A stretch of 64,000 nucleotides of DNA, from assembly GCA_914767715.1 (NCBI GenBank), contig OU612067.1, positions 10,910,001 to 10,974,000 of the forward strand, read 5' to 3'. Shown here piece after piece: positions 24,610 to 34,226 of this stretch. Each line of letters begins with the position of its first letter. Position 1 is the stretch's first letter. The notes beneath the pieces were generated by a model. The model made no database searches, was not told where the DNA came from, and saw only the letters and a program-made list of their open reading frames with translations. The position numbers were made by a program, and so were the translations under genes. Source of the stretch: Membranipora membranacea. Taxonomy: Eukaryota; Bryozoa; Gymnolaemata; Cheilostomatida; Membraniporidae.

Positions 24610-25880
24610 GAGGTTTATTTATTTATTTATTCTGTTTTTAAACAAGTACTTTGCCACATCAGTATTTACAGCATTTTTAATCACACCTTTTCTGGTGCTA
24701 TATTTGGAGTTAACAGTTGTGTTAAATGACTCTGTATCAACAGTAGCCTTGCCAGTCAAGATGCGATTATGTAGGTTTGTGTCAAAATGACAACGCCGTT
24801 CTAGGAGGGTGCACCAATTTTTATCTCTCATGAGTTGTGTGATATGATCTCTCTTTTTGAGGCGATAGGCCCATCTAAAGGCTTTCCTGTTTACATTTTC
24901 AAGCTGAGCAATATATTTTTTTGATAAGGTGACCAGATGTGGCAAGCATATTCTAGGTTGGGTCTACAGATTGTCTTATACGCAACAGTTCTAGTCCGAG
25001 CTTTAGCCTTTTTTAATGAGCGCATCAACATGTATAGTGATCTGTTGGCTTTTTTACATGTTTTGACAATGTGTGTTTTAAAAGAAAGATGATTGTCTAT
25101 TACCACTCCCAAGCATTGGCTTGGTCGACAGTTCGCAGACCGATGTTATTTAGAGTGTACGTAGGTACTGAAATTGGAAGCTTTGATTTACGTGATATCC
25201 TCAGATGTTCGAACTTGGAGACATTAAATTTCATCTGGGAGTTAACAGCCCAACTTTGTATATTATTGAGGTCCTCTTGTAGGAGCTCTTTATCACTGTC
25301 GCTCTTGATACGACGGTAAAGGAGAGAATCATCTGCATAAAGTTTGAGCCGGCTTGATTAAATTGCGTCAGGCATGTCATTTATATATATATTAAATAGG
25401 AGAGGGCCAAGTACACTGCCCTGGGGTACCCCAGAGCTGACATGGCGACAGGAGGATTTAGTGTTATTAACAAGTACAGTCAGTCTTCGATTTGTAAGCC
25501 ATGCTTTTATCCAGAGAATTGAAGTGTTATTTATACCAATATTGTTTAGTTTATGTATGAGTTTAGGATGTGACACTAAATCAAAAGCCTTTGAAAAATC
25601 CAATACAGCGACATCAACTGGGATGTTTTGATCATACATCTCAATAAAATCATTTACAGTGTTTAGTAGTTGTGTATCACAGCCATGAGCTGAGCGAAAT
25701 CCATGTTGATGAGTGTATAAAATGTTATGAGCTCCAAGAAAACTATGGATGTGATGTGAGATGATATGTTCAAAGATTTTAGATATAATTGATGTGTGTG
25801 AGATAGGGCGGTAGTTTAAAGGATCAGAGCGACTCCCCTTCTTAAGCACAGGAACTATGTTGACACGGCGCCAATCCTGC
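24610..25880 (-). mobile_element. 5'-truncated LINE, reverse transcriptase part
   Basis: Minus-strand relic of a jockey/CR1-like non-LTR retrotransposon. Reading from 25880 downwards: [35 protein letters not shown], a complete [15 protein letters not shown] block, [20 protein letters not shown], then an in-frame TAA, then LYADDSLLY (catalytic YADD near 25340). Further on are GVVIDNHLSFKTHI, the thumb region with YKTICRPNLEYACHIWSP, and a C-terminal piece ending near 24619. It starts abruptly near 25880 with no endonuclease, so it is 5' truncated, and the 3' end carries an A/T-rich TAAA-type tail. At least three frame breaks make it inactive. Confidence 0.9.
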
Positions 25881-25924
25881 GGGACACAATTCGAGTCATA
25901 CGAACATATTCTCTGTCATCATAA

Positions 25925-26235
25925 ATGTCACGCCAGCAGTGGTTTCCTTTCAACTCACAAAATAATCAGGAGCTGATAGAAATGATACAGAGACTGAGGC
26001 TGAAGATCATCTATCCTGAGCTAAACTACTATGATGAAAGACTCAGAGCCACTAACATCGAGCCACTCTGTGATGACCTACAAATGGCATGCATCATCTA
26101 CTGCCAAAACAAACGATCCAAGCAATAACATCTGCTGCCTAAGCACAGAGTTTCAACACATCCCCGCCGTGCAAGCAGCAGTAATGCTACAATCCTGCAC
26201 CACACTGCTCTTGCTAACAAAAGTTCGACAAATTG
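25925..26235 (+). pseudogene. 3'-terminal LINE ORF fragment
   Basis: The open stretch 25925-26128 ends in a typical LINE ORF2 C-terminus: a RLKIIYPELNYYDERLRATN block, then CDDLQMACIIY, and in the next frame HLLPKHRVSTHPRRAS and SSTN. It lies head to head with the truncated minus-strand LINE, and is probably the 3' end of another element. Confidence 0.65.
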
Positions 26236-26239
26236 ATAT

Positions 26240-27500
26240 CATGAATTTTAATGAGTTTAATCATTCATTTTTATGATAACATCAAATTTTTATTATGTAA
26301 ATCACATTCATTATATACATTTTCAATGTATTCAGATCGATTCATAAAGTATTTATCAATCAATCAAACAGTCATACAGGACAAAAAATTTTTAACTCGG
26401 ATGATAAAATCACGAGGGTCCCAGGTGGGCATACATCCTATCCCAATGAATAGAGAGAATTTATCTTGGTATTTTTTTAGAGTTGAAGTCAACGAAAGGT
26501 TTTCGATTGGTCCTAGTTGTAGGATGTTTCAGATATATTCTTAATTGATGATGCAGATGTTTCATGGTGTTATTTAGTCTAAAAGCAGTCCTCATCGGAA
26601 AAGAAATGGTTATAGTGGAACCGAGTCTTTTAGTGATGACTCGATAAGTAATGCTGTCTTTATTAGAATCATTTCGGCATTTCCATAGGGTATATTTGGG
26701 TGACGATTCAATATGTATGACAATACAATATTTCAATATTATTGTCAATGTTGTCTATGCTTACGTTTATCTGACTTGCAAATTATTGTTATATTTTTTC
26801 ATGCTACAGTTAGTTTGCTACCTAAATTGGTAACGAAAAACATGCTAACTCTTGTGATCTTGACTGGGTATGTAGATCACTGATAAATTAGGCTATCATT
26901 AACACAAAAGAGATGTTTTAAGGCTAAGTATGCATCATGCGTGACATTGATTGACGCATGTGCATTGGCAATGCGTTTAGTTTGAGTTCTTATAGCAATA
27001 TTGGTCAGGGAGAGTAAGACCAATGTGTGCACTGATAATCAACATTAGCTAATATTGGCCACAAAAGACAGCTCTTGCAGTCAATTCCACATGCATTGGA
27101 AATAGTAGCAGACATAGCAGATGGCCAATCAAATGGCCTTAGAATTCTGAGATCCAATTATGCAGAGCTGCACAACCCAGAATCGTGTAAATATGTACAA
27201 TGTTGTGTAAAGTTGTAAAATAGGATAGCTATCATAATTCATGCATATCTGTGTGATCTGCATGATTAGATCATTATTGATACCAAATTGTTTGGAATTT
27301 ATCCATTATAATCATGTTTTCTTGTATAGTCTGAATCAATTGTAATTGACTCCTCTGTAATTATTTGAACATTAAACATTGAAATATTTTGGTTCAAGTC
27401 CACTTGACTTGGGAATTGTGATTTTTACTGTCAACATGGACTAGAAAACTAAAACAAATTGATATAAATAGGTTTGTTTCACGAACACTAAGAGGCATCA
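26240..27500. other. AT-rich stretch, no confirmed gene
   Basis: Mostly AT-rich sequence without coding features. One 43-codon open stretch (27079-27212) follows a CTCTTGCAG acceptor-like site and reads SIPHALEIVADIADGQS; it is listed as an observation, not as a gene. Confidence 0.4.
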
Positions 27501-27516
27501 GAGCTTTTATTTTCAT

Positions 27517-27522
27517 TTTATT
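27517..27522 (-). terminator. Polyadenylation signal of lectin gene at 27.6 kb
   Basis: AATAAA on the minus strand in the context TTGCAATAAAATGAAAAT, nearly the same as after the palindrome lectin genes. Confidence 0.75.
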
Positions 27523-27581
27523 GCAATACTTTATAGTTCAGAAAAAGTGGTGGTGTTGCAATATATTGAGCCACCTTTTTC

Positions 27582-28618
27582 TCAATATCTTCTTTCACAT
27601 ATATACTTCAATTTAGTGGAACAAGATTCATTATTCCATCTATTATTCTTTTCATCCCAAATGGCTACGCAGTCCTCATGACGATTATTAGGTTCGTTAT
27701 CAGCCCAGCCAGTATAACTGAATCGGCTACTCACTAGACCATCCCATCTCCAATATCCGGGATGATCATTGCCTGCAGTCCACCAGTTGTGGCCTAAATG
27801 ATAAAGCGGTTTGAATACATTCACTTCATATAAATGGTCACACAACAAGAGCTTTATTTGCATAAAATATGAATGCAGTTATTTTCCCCTAACAGTAACA
27901 ATTATGGCACGGATTTGAGCTTTGCAAAAAACTAAAGGAATTGAGACAGTAAGGTATATATATAGCAGAACTAAGTCTCTTTTCACTCAGTAGCCATACA
28001 AACATACAAGATCATCAAAATAATATTTTGTATCAAACTTGTCTTACCACTGTCTCGCACATATCCTCTCATGAACGTATTCTTACTCTTGTCAGCTACT
28101 GAGACCAACTCTGCCCCAATACTCCTGCAAGAAGATCTGGCCTGAAACCAATTTCTCTTGGTATCAAACTTTCTCAAACAGGAAATTGTGGAATATGAGT
28201 CCCACCCTGAGCGGCATCCTCCAAACACGCCTGTAATACAGATATGTTACACTAAATAACCTTAACATGTCTACGCTCAGGTACAGTTGAATATCAATGA
28301 ATCAACAAGATACAAATACTGGCACATTTTTCAATATTTTTTGTGTTTCAAAACCTGAAAGTATTTGTTTTGGGTAGTGTTCTGTTTTTTTTTGTGTGAC
28401 AGCAGCTCGCAGAATTTTGGTCCTTGCAACTGCACGAAAACATAAACTTCAACTACATCAACTCGCAGTTTATTACCAAACAGACTATATATAGAGCTGC
28501 TTGATATTATATGCAGAGTCATGACTTCTAAATTCCCTTTCTTGGTAAGTGAAAGTGAATAAATACCTGGCATGATGAAGAGAGCTACAGCTAGAACCAA
28601 CACTCGGGTAGATACCAT
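27582..28618 (-). CDS. Secreted single-domain C-type lectin, minus-strand paralog (three exons, 148 aa)
   Basis: Predicted exons on the minus strand: 28567-28618 (signal peptide MVSTRVLVLAVALFIMP), 28048-28230 and 27582-27793. Exon 2 is 183 nt, exactly as in the other lectin genes, and both junctions are phase 1. The domain begins VFGGCRSGWD and ends YICERRY. Six cysteines are conserved. The sugar triplet is EPN (DNEPNNRHEDC), but the downstream WND is WNN, so one usual calcium ligand is changed from Asp to Asn. Binding may be weaker or altered (inference). No membrane segment. The promoter and first exon are strongly similar to the plus-strand gene at 34.2 kb, so these two form a divergent duplicated pair. 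Confidence 0.9.
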
Positions 28619-28649
28619 CTTTAAATGTGATGCTTAGCGTTAGTGATGA

Positions 28650-28800
28650 GGTAAGTGTTGCCTTCAAACCCTAGTAAGCTTGTGGTACAGATGATTCTGT
28701 AGGGGGAGTTTTTATAGTAACCAGAGAATGAGTAAGGCTGGTTTACCAGTTAGTGGTTATACCAGCATATGTCAGCTTTCATCATACTTTTTGCTGCACC
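28650..28800 (-). promoter_or_regulatory. Promoter of the minus-strand lectin gene
   Basis: On the minus strand, TATAAAAA (28709-28716) is followed by ATCATCTGTACCACAAGCTT. Upstream is a block GATGAAAGCTGACA...TGCTGGTATAA...TAACTGG...AAACCAGC, also found before the gene at 34.2 kb. The long shared block shows common ancestry and possibly common control. Confidence 0.7.
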
Positions 28801-28809
28801 ATTTCACTG

Positions 28810-29920
28810 TCTGTCATATAATGATGAAAACTGGCAATCCAATTATGTATGAGTATTAAAATATGACTTTCATATGACTTCACATCACACTGATAACTGA
28901 GGCATTAAAATCAAAGAAATTGAAGGATGTCATAACGTCAGTTGTAGGAACTACTGTTAACTAATTGAACTGCAAAAATACTTACAGAGATACAGGATCA
29001 TGAAATAAAATCACATTATAATTACAGTAATATTGGTAAGATAAGATAAACTAAGGATATCTGATATTTGTTTTCTGTTAATTACCAGACATGCTCGCTA
29101 ATTAAAAATCAGGCTCAGATCCTCACTCATGGTGACAGTACCAGTAAAAAAAGGCAATCGATTCTGTGGATCATAATTGTTTTGAGAAATATTTACGTGT
29201 GTAAGGGAAAAAAACCAATCAATTTGCACTATCACAGGTCACTTATAGGATATTATGGAACAACAAGGTCTGGCCTAGATCATGTTTGATTCTGAGTTTG
29301 AAATTTCTCGATTCATAATAAAACTCTCAACTCATGCCGCACAAAACATCTAGCTGTGAAAAGCAACCATGTCAACTGATTATAGGGATGATAGCGCTAG
29401 TTAGCAAGCCAACCATTGAGTTGTGAACATGCTTGACAAGCCCACTCCACCGTAATCCCCTATGCAACCCAGTGTGTGAGTTTTTAGGCTTTCAGAGTGA
29501 GACCCAGCAACTCCTGCGATGCCATTAACCAGGCTGTGAATAACTAGCTGAAAATAGAATTCCTCTGTATACACTTGGGCGCCTTGGGTCATGAATGTCG
29601 GTGGCTGGTATCAGACATTTATACCAGACACAAATGGGTAAGGCAACGGTATATAAAGTATTGTTTGGCATCAACTGTGCCATTATTTTTTAAAGCTCTT
29701 ATCTCTAGGCTGCTTCTAGCCTAAATGTGCGTAGATAAAAAACACAATAAATAAGCAGTTACCAAAACAACAAAGAGATATTCAGTAACCACAGTATTCA
29801 GACAAAGCCTCAAGTGTTCGATCTTAATCCCCCAGGTACTGAATACTTTTACATTCATTGAGGGTTTGATGTTGTGAAGGCAATTCCATTACAAAATTAA
29901 CAATGCATACTGCGCGACGA
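28810..29920. other. Intergenic stretch between divergent lectin genes, left part
   Basis: About 1.1 kb with no supportable gene. Short ORFs only. Nothing recognised. Confidence 0.5.
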
Positions 29921-30099
29921 TGAACCATATCAGCTGTTATAGTATAAATTAAGTATATTAGATATCAGGCTTTCCAGAACCCAAATCAACCTTCTCTCCC
30001 ATGGACCCTAAACATTTCCCCTTTTTGATAGCTAGTATCTGTTTGCTTATTTGTTGATTTTGATAATTCCTCTAAAAATAGGGTAATATGCTAACTTGA

Positions 30100-30570
30100 A
30101 CTTTAGAACTCTAAGGGATAAGTTTTTTTGTGACAAATTAGTAGCTGCCATAGTTGTGTACTATTATACATCTAGGCATCAGATTCCTAATATTGTCAGA
30201 ACCCTCATACTCTGGTAGAAATGGTTTGAGCTCAATTTGACCAAGCGTGTAGCAATTGCCGTAAAAATAAGCTGCCAAATATTGTTAAGTTGTGGTATTA
30301 CCTAAATCAGTGTCAGATTTTGTAACCTGATTTTATAGAACTCTATGGGATAAGTTGTTTTGTGACAAACTAGCAGCTGCCATAGTTGTGTAATATTATA
30401 CATCCTGGTATCAGATTCCTAATATGGTCAGAACTCTCATACTCTGCTAGAAATGGTTTGAGCTCAATTTGACCAAGCGTGTAGCAATTGCCGTAAAAAT
30501 AAGCTGCCAAATATTGTGAAATTGTGGTATTACCTAAATCAGTGTCAGATTTTGTAACCTGAATTTAGCC
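30100..30570 (+). repeat. 235-bp tandem duplication inside the first unit
   Basis: Both copies contain AGAACTCTA, CAGCTGCCATAGTTGTGTA and TAAATCAGTGTCAGATTTTG in the same order. The second unit (31530-31760) has only one copy. Confidence 0.85.
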
Positions 30571-30818
30571 TCTAAATAAGGGCAGAGCCCTCACATTCTG
30601 ATATTGGCTTGAAATTTTAACGAATGAGCTATTAATACTCTGTGAAAATTGAAAATTATATGTAAGGCATAACCTCTCAAGGAAAAAAATAGAAATACAC
30701 AGCAATTTAAACACATAAGCTCTCTTTTTCTCTTTCTCACCACAGGAAACTGATCAGGGAAAAAAAAGATACACAAAATATTGATTACATGAATATACTT
30801 GATAATATTCTTCCAATC

Positions 30819-30888
30819 AGGTATAGCTCAATTGGTAGAGAACCGTACTCTTGCCTGCAAGGTCATAGGTTCGATCCTCTATGGTGCC
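30819..30888 (+). other. tRNA-like sequence with pol III A and B boxes (copy 1)
   Basis: TAGCTCAATTGGTAGAG matches an A-box/D-arm and GGTTCGATCC at 30868-30877 is a perfect B-box. The T stem and acceptor stem do not pair properly, so it is not a convincing functional tRNA. It is more likely the head of a tRNA-derived SINE. Confidence 0.6.
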
Positions 30889-31039
30889 GCTAGTGCAGCC
30901 TCCTGATTTGTCTGTCGCTGGTCATTAACCCTAGCCGACCTCAAAAACTTCTGTAATGACTTAGAGTACTAGAACCACTATCTGTGGATTTAAGATTGTG
31001 TTTTGTGTTAGCCGTGATGGATGCAGGAAGGTTGTTGAC

Positions 31040-31330
31040 TCTGTCATTCGAGATTGTGTAGAATGTCGCAGAATTCAACATCCTCTCGAGAAGCATCCCC
31101 CTTCACTTACATAGGCTGTGATGTGTTTTGCTTATTCCCAGTTTGTGATGGACGGAAGGAGAGTAAACAATAAGGCCTGTTATTCACTCGTCCTGTAGGT
31201 CCTGCTATTCATATCGATGTCTTGGATGCTGCTGATTGTTTTCTCTACAGTCTAAGATGGTTTATTGCCATCAGCGGTCCAGTCAGGCAGATCAGATGCG
31301 ATAGAGGTACAAACTTTGTTGGTGGAACTC
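31040..31330 (+). pseudogene. BEL/Pao integrase fragment, copy 1
   Basis: Reads VVDSVIRDCVECRRIQHPLE, then after a frameshift YIGCDVF and, with a TAA (AACAATAAG), the remainder of the integrase core. It is more decayed than copy 2 at 32254. Confidence 0.75.
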
Positions 31331-32024
31331 AGAGCTGAGGAAACAGCACGAAATAATGGTCTACAAAGTATTTAATTACTGAACCATATCAGCTGTTAAA
31401 GTATAAAATTAAGTATGGTAGATATCAGACCCTAAACATTTCTCCTTGTTGATAGCTAGTATCTGTTTGCTTATTTGTTGATTTTGATACTTCCTCTATC
31501 TAGAATTGGGACAATATGCTAACTTGAACTTTAGAACTTTATGGGATAAGTTGTTTTGTGACAAACTAGCAGCTGCCATAGTTGTGTAATATTATACATC
31601 CTGGTATCAGATTCCTAATATGGTCAGAAACCTCATACTCTGGTAGAAATGGTTTGAGCTCAATTTGACCAAGTGTGAAGCAATTGCCGTAAAAATAAGC
31701 TGCCAAATAATGTGAAGTTGTGGTATTACCTAAATCAGTGTCAGATTTTTGCAACCTGAATTAAACCTCTAAATAAGGGAAGAGCCCTCATATTCTGATA
31801 TTGGCTTGAAATGTTAAAAAATGAGCTATTAATACTCTGTGAAAATTGAAAGTATAGGCAAATTATATGTAAGGCATAACCCCTCAAAGAAAAAGAAAGA
31901 GATATACAGCTATTTAAACACATAAGGCTCTCATTTTCTCTATCTCACCACAGGAAACTGATCAGGGAAAACAAAGATACAAAAAATATTGATTACATGA
32001 ATACTTGGTAATATTCTACCAATC

Positions 32025-32094
32025 AGGTATAGCTCAATTGGTAGAGAACCGTACTCTTGATTGCAAGGTAATAGGTTCAATCCTCAATGGTGCC
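32025..32094 (+). other. tRNA-like sequence with pol III boxes (copy 2)
   Basis: Same as 30819-30888, with the B box changed to GGTTCAATCC (32074-32083). Confidence 0.6.
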
Positions 32095-32253
32095 ACTAGT
32101 GCAGCCTCCTGATTTGTCTGTCGCTGGTCATTAACCCGAGCCGACCTCAAAAACTTCCGTAATGACTCGGAGTACTAGAACCACTATCTGTGGCTTTAAG
32201 ATTGTGTTTTGTGTAAGCCCTGATGGATGTAGGGAGGATGTTGACTCGGTTAT

Positions 32254-32559
32254 TTGAGATTGTGTAGAATGTCGCAGAATTCAACATCCTCTCGAAAAGC
32301 ATCCCCCTTCATTTACATAGGCTGTGATGCGTTTTGCCTATTCCCAGTTTGTGATGGACGGAAGGAGAGTAAGCAATATGGCCTGTTATTCACTCGTCCT
32401 GTAGGTCCTGCTATTCAAATCGATGTCTTGGATGCTGCTGAATGTTTTCTCAACAGTCTAGGCTGGCTTATTGCCATCAGGGGTCCAGTCAGGCAGATCA
32501 GATACGATAGAGGTACAAACTTTGTTGGTGGAAGTCTGAGAGGCCTACAAAGTATTTAA
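32254..32559 (+). pseudogene. BEL/Pao integrase catalytic-core fragment, copy 2
   Basis: Open for about 100 codons. IYIGCDAF holds the first catalytic Asp, KESKQYGLLFTRPVGPAIQI is the middle of the core, and RYDRGTNFVGG carries the second Asp. The third acidic residue and the upstream zinc-binding region are missing or out of frame. The stop follows where the tandem unit ends. Confidence 0.8.
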
Positions 32560-32689
32560 TTACTAGATATCGCGAGTGTGTGTGGGATAGGCAGGCAGGA
32601 TTAGGCAGTAAAAAAATCCTGTTCAGCCAACTCAATAGATTAATATGTATCGATCACATTTCGCACACGCAGAAGACACGCAAGACTGG

Positions 32690-32985
32690 CATTGTGATGC
32701 CACTGCCAGGTATTTTTGATGCTGACACTGTTCCACACTGATTCCAGAAAATGGTGGCTTGAGTTTCAATCAATAGTCACCAGGTTCTGAACCGATGGCA
32801 CAAGGAGTATCTGTGTAATCCCCAGTCTCACCAGAAATGGCAAACCACCAAGCGATATGTGCGCATTGGTGACATAGTCATTATCAAAGATAAATATATC
32901 CCTAGATCATTCTGGAAAACCACAACACTAGAACAACCAATCCACAAATTGGTAGTGCTAGTACCAGGGAACAAAGATTAGAAAC
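32690..32985 (+). pseudogene. BEL/Pao integrase C-terminal (DUF5641-like) fragment
   Basis: Reads LPGIFDAD, then VLNRWHKEYL, then HQKWQTTKRYVRIGDIVIIK. This is the block found at the end of BEL/Pao pol. It continues the element whose integrase core lies in the tandem units. Dead: stops and frame changes. Confidence 0.75.
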
Positions 32986-33416
32986 ATATCTCAAATTTAC
33001 GTATTTTAGAAAAATCATTTTAGGTACCATGTCATGTCATATTGCGCTGTTCAAACTGCTGTTAAGAGGTTTTTGATCATTCAAGAATTCAGGTATAATT
33101 CTCAGCGTGATCATGATTTTCATCCAGGATTTCAAAATTCCTGTGTGAATATTACCTTTACATTGTATTGTATTGACACCATTTATTGCTTTCACCCTGT
33201 TTGTGTTCACTTTGGTCATCTGAGAAACAACTGTATGTTTTCATGTGATTGTTTAAAGTCATCAAAGGTGTCAGCAAAATTAAAATTAAGGGCTAAGCGT
33301 GAAGAATAATAATTGGCAAATTCAAACCACTTATATGGTTTGGTACATACGCTTTGCGTTCAGCGCTGACGCCTGCTCTTGAAGAAATTTCGCATGCAGC
33401 CGGTTACGTTATGCTC

Positions 33417-33728
33417 TGGCGGGGGGAGTGTGCCGGCAGGTCCCAGCAATAAGGTTGGCAGTTTGCTTTGTTTATCCCTTATTGTATCTTCGCTACACAG
33501 CAAATAATTAGTTTCCGTGTCGTATCGATTTCCAGACACACCAGTTGATAATTGTTGTACTTGTTATGTAAAACATGTAACTATTTCTACGTTTGCTGCT
33601 CTATCTGTACATCAAAGAATATAATGTAACACAAGCAGCTATTAGACTTACTAGCATCGCTTTGCGCAGAGGCATTTCTGATTCAGTGTTTAATTTAGTG
33701 TACAGAAAATCTGCTTATTGTCACAGTC
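33417..33728 (+). mobile_element. Possible polypurine tract and LTR of a BEL/Pao-like element
   Basis: GGCGGGGGGAG is followed directly by TGTGCCGGCAGG, the arrangement of a polypurine tract next to the 5' TG of a 3' LTR. A possible LTR end, TTATTGTCACA, lies about 300 bases later. A 31-codon open stretch starts at 33733. No second LTR copy was found, so this is tentative. Confidence 0.35.
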
Positions 33729-34059
33729 AGTAATGAGTCAAAGTACCGAGTCATTATCTGTGGATTTGATAGCCGCGATACAGAGTGCAAGCCAGTTAAA
33801 ACGGATAACAAAGGACCAGAAAGGTACTTGATGAAGAAAAAAAATTTATACATAACTATCCATGTCATAACCGTAATCTCAGAAGTGCATCACTGCCAAA
33901 ACTTTCCTTTGTGCTTATTGATCTTTAGTTGAAAATATGACTGCAATGATAATAATGTGTACTTGTTTCATAGTCCCAAGTTGTTTGAGTCAATATATTC
34001 TATGCTGCTTGTTTGAGTGTTTGTGAAATAGTTAGTGCCACCAATTGGTGTGATGAAAG

Positions 34060-34185
34060 CTGACAAATGCTGGTATAAGCAATAACTGGCAAACCAGCTG
34101 GTTATTGATTGCGCTCAGTCTCTGGTTACTATAAAACTCCACCTACAAAATCATCTGTACCACAAGCTTAGTCGGGTTTGAAGGC
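34060..34185 (+). promoter_or_regulatory. Promoter of the plus-strand lectin gene
   Basis: GATGAAAGCTGACAAATGC and AACTGGCAAACCAGC blocks, then TATAAAAC (34130-34137), then ATCATCTGTACCACAAGCTT. These are near-copies of the promoter of the minus-strand lectin gene. Confidence 0.7.
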
Positions 34186-34226
34186 AACACATGCCTCATC
34201 ACTCAAGCTTAAAATCACATTCAAAA

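Larger units (their letters stand above)
29921..31380 (+). repeat. First copy of tandem ~1.2-kb unit (tRNA-like + BEL integrase piece)
   Basis: Starts GAACCATATCAGCTG and ends CTACAAAGTATTTAATTACT, as does the second copy (31381-32566). In this copy a 235-bp part is itself doubled (about 30100-30335 and 30336-30570). The integrase end also carries extra bases (CTGAGGAAACAGCACGAAATA). Confidence 0.85.
31381..32566 (+). repeat. Second copy of tandem ~1.2-kb unit
   Basis: Direct repeat of 29921-31380 without the internal 235-bp doubling. Contains a tRNA-like head and a better preserved integrase fragment. Confidence 0.85.

Noticed and set aside
30819-30888. Functional tRNA gene
   Set aside because: A and B boxes are good but the T stem and acceptor stem do not pair; repeated in a degenerate element.
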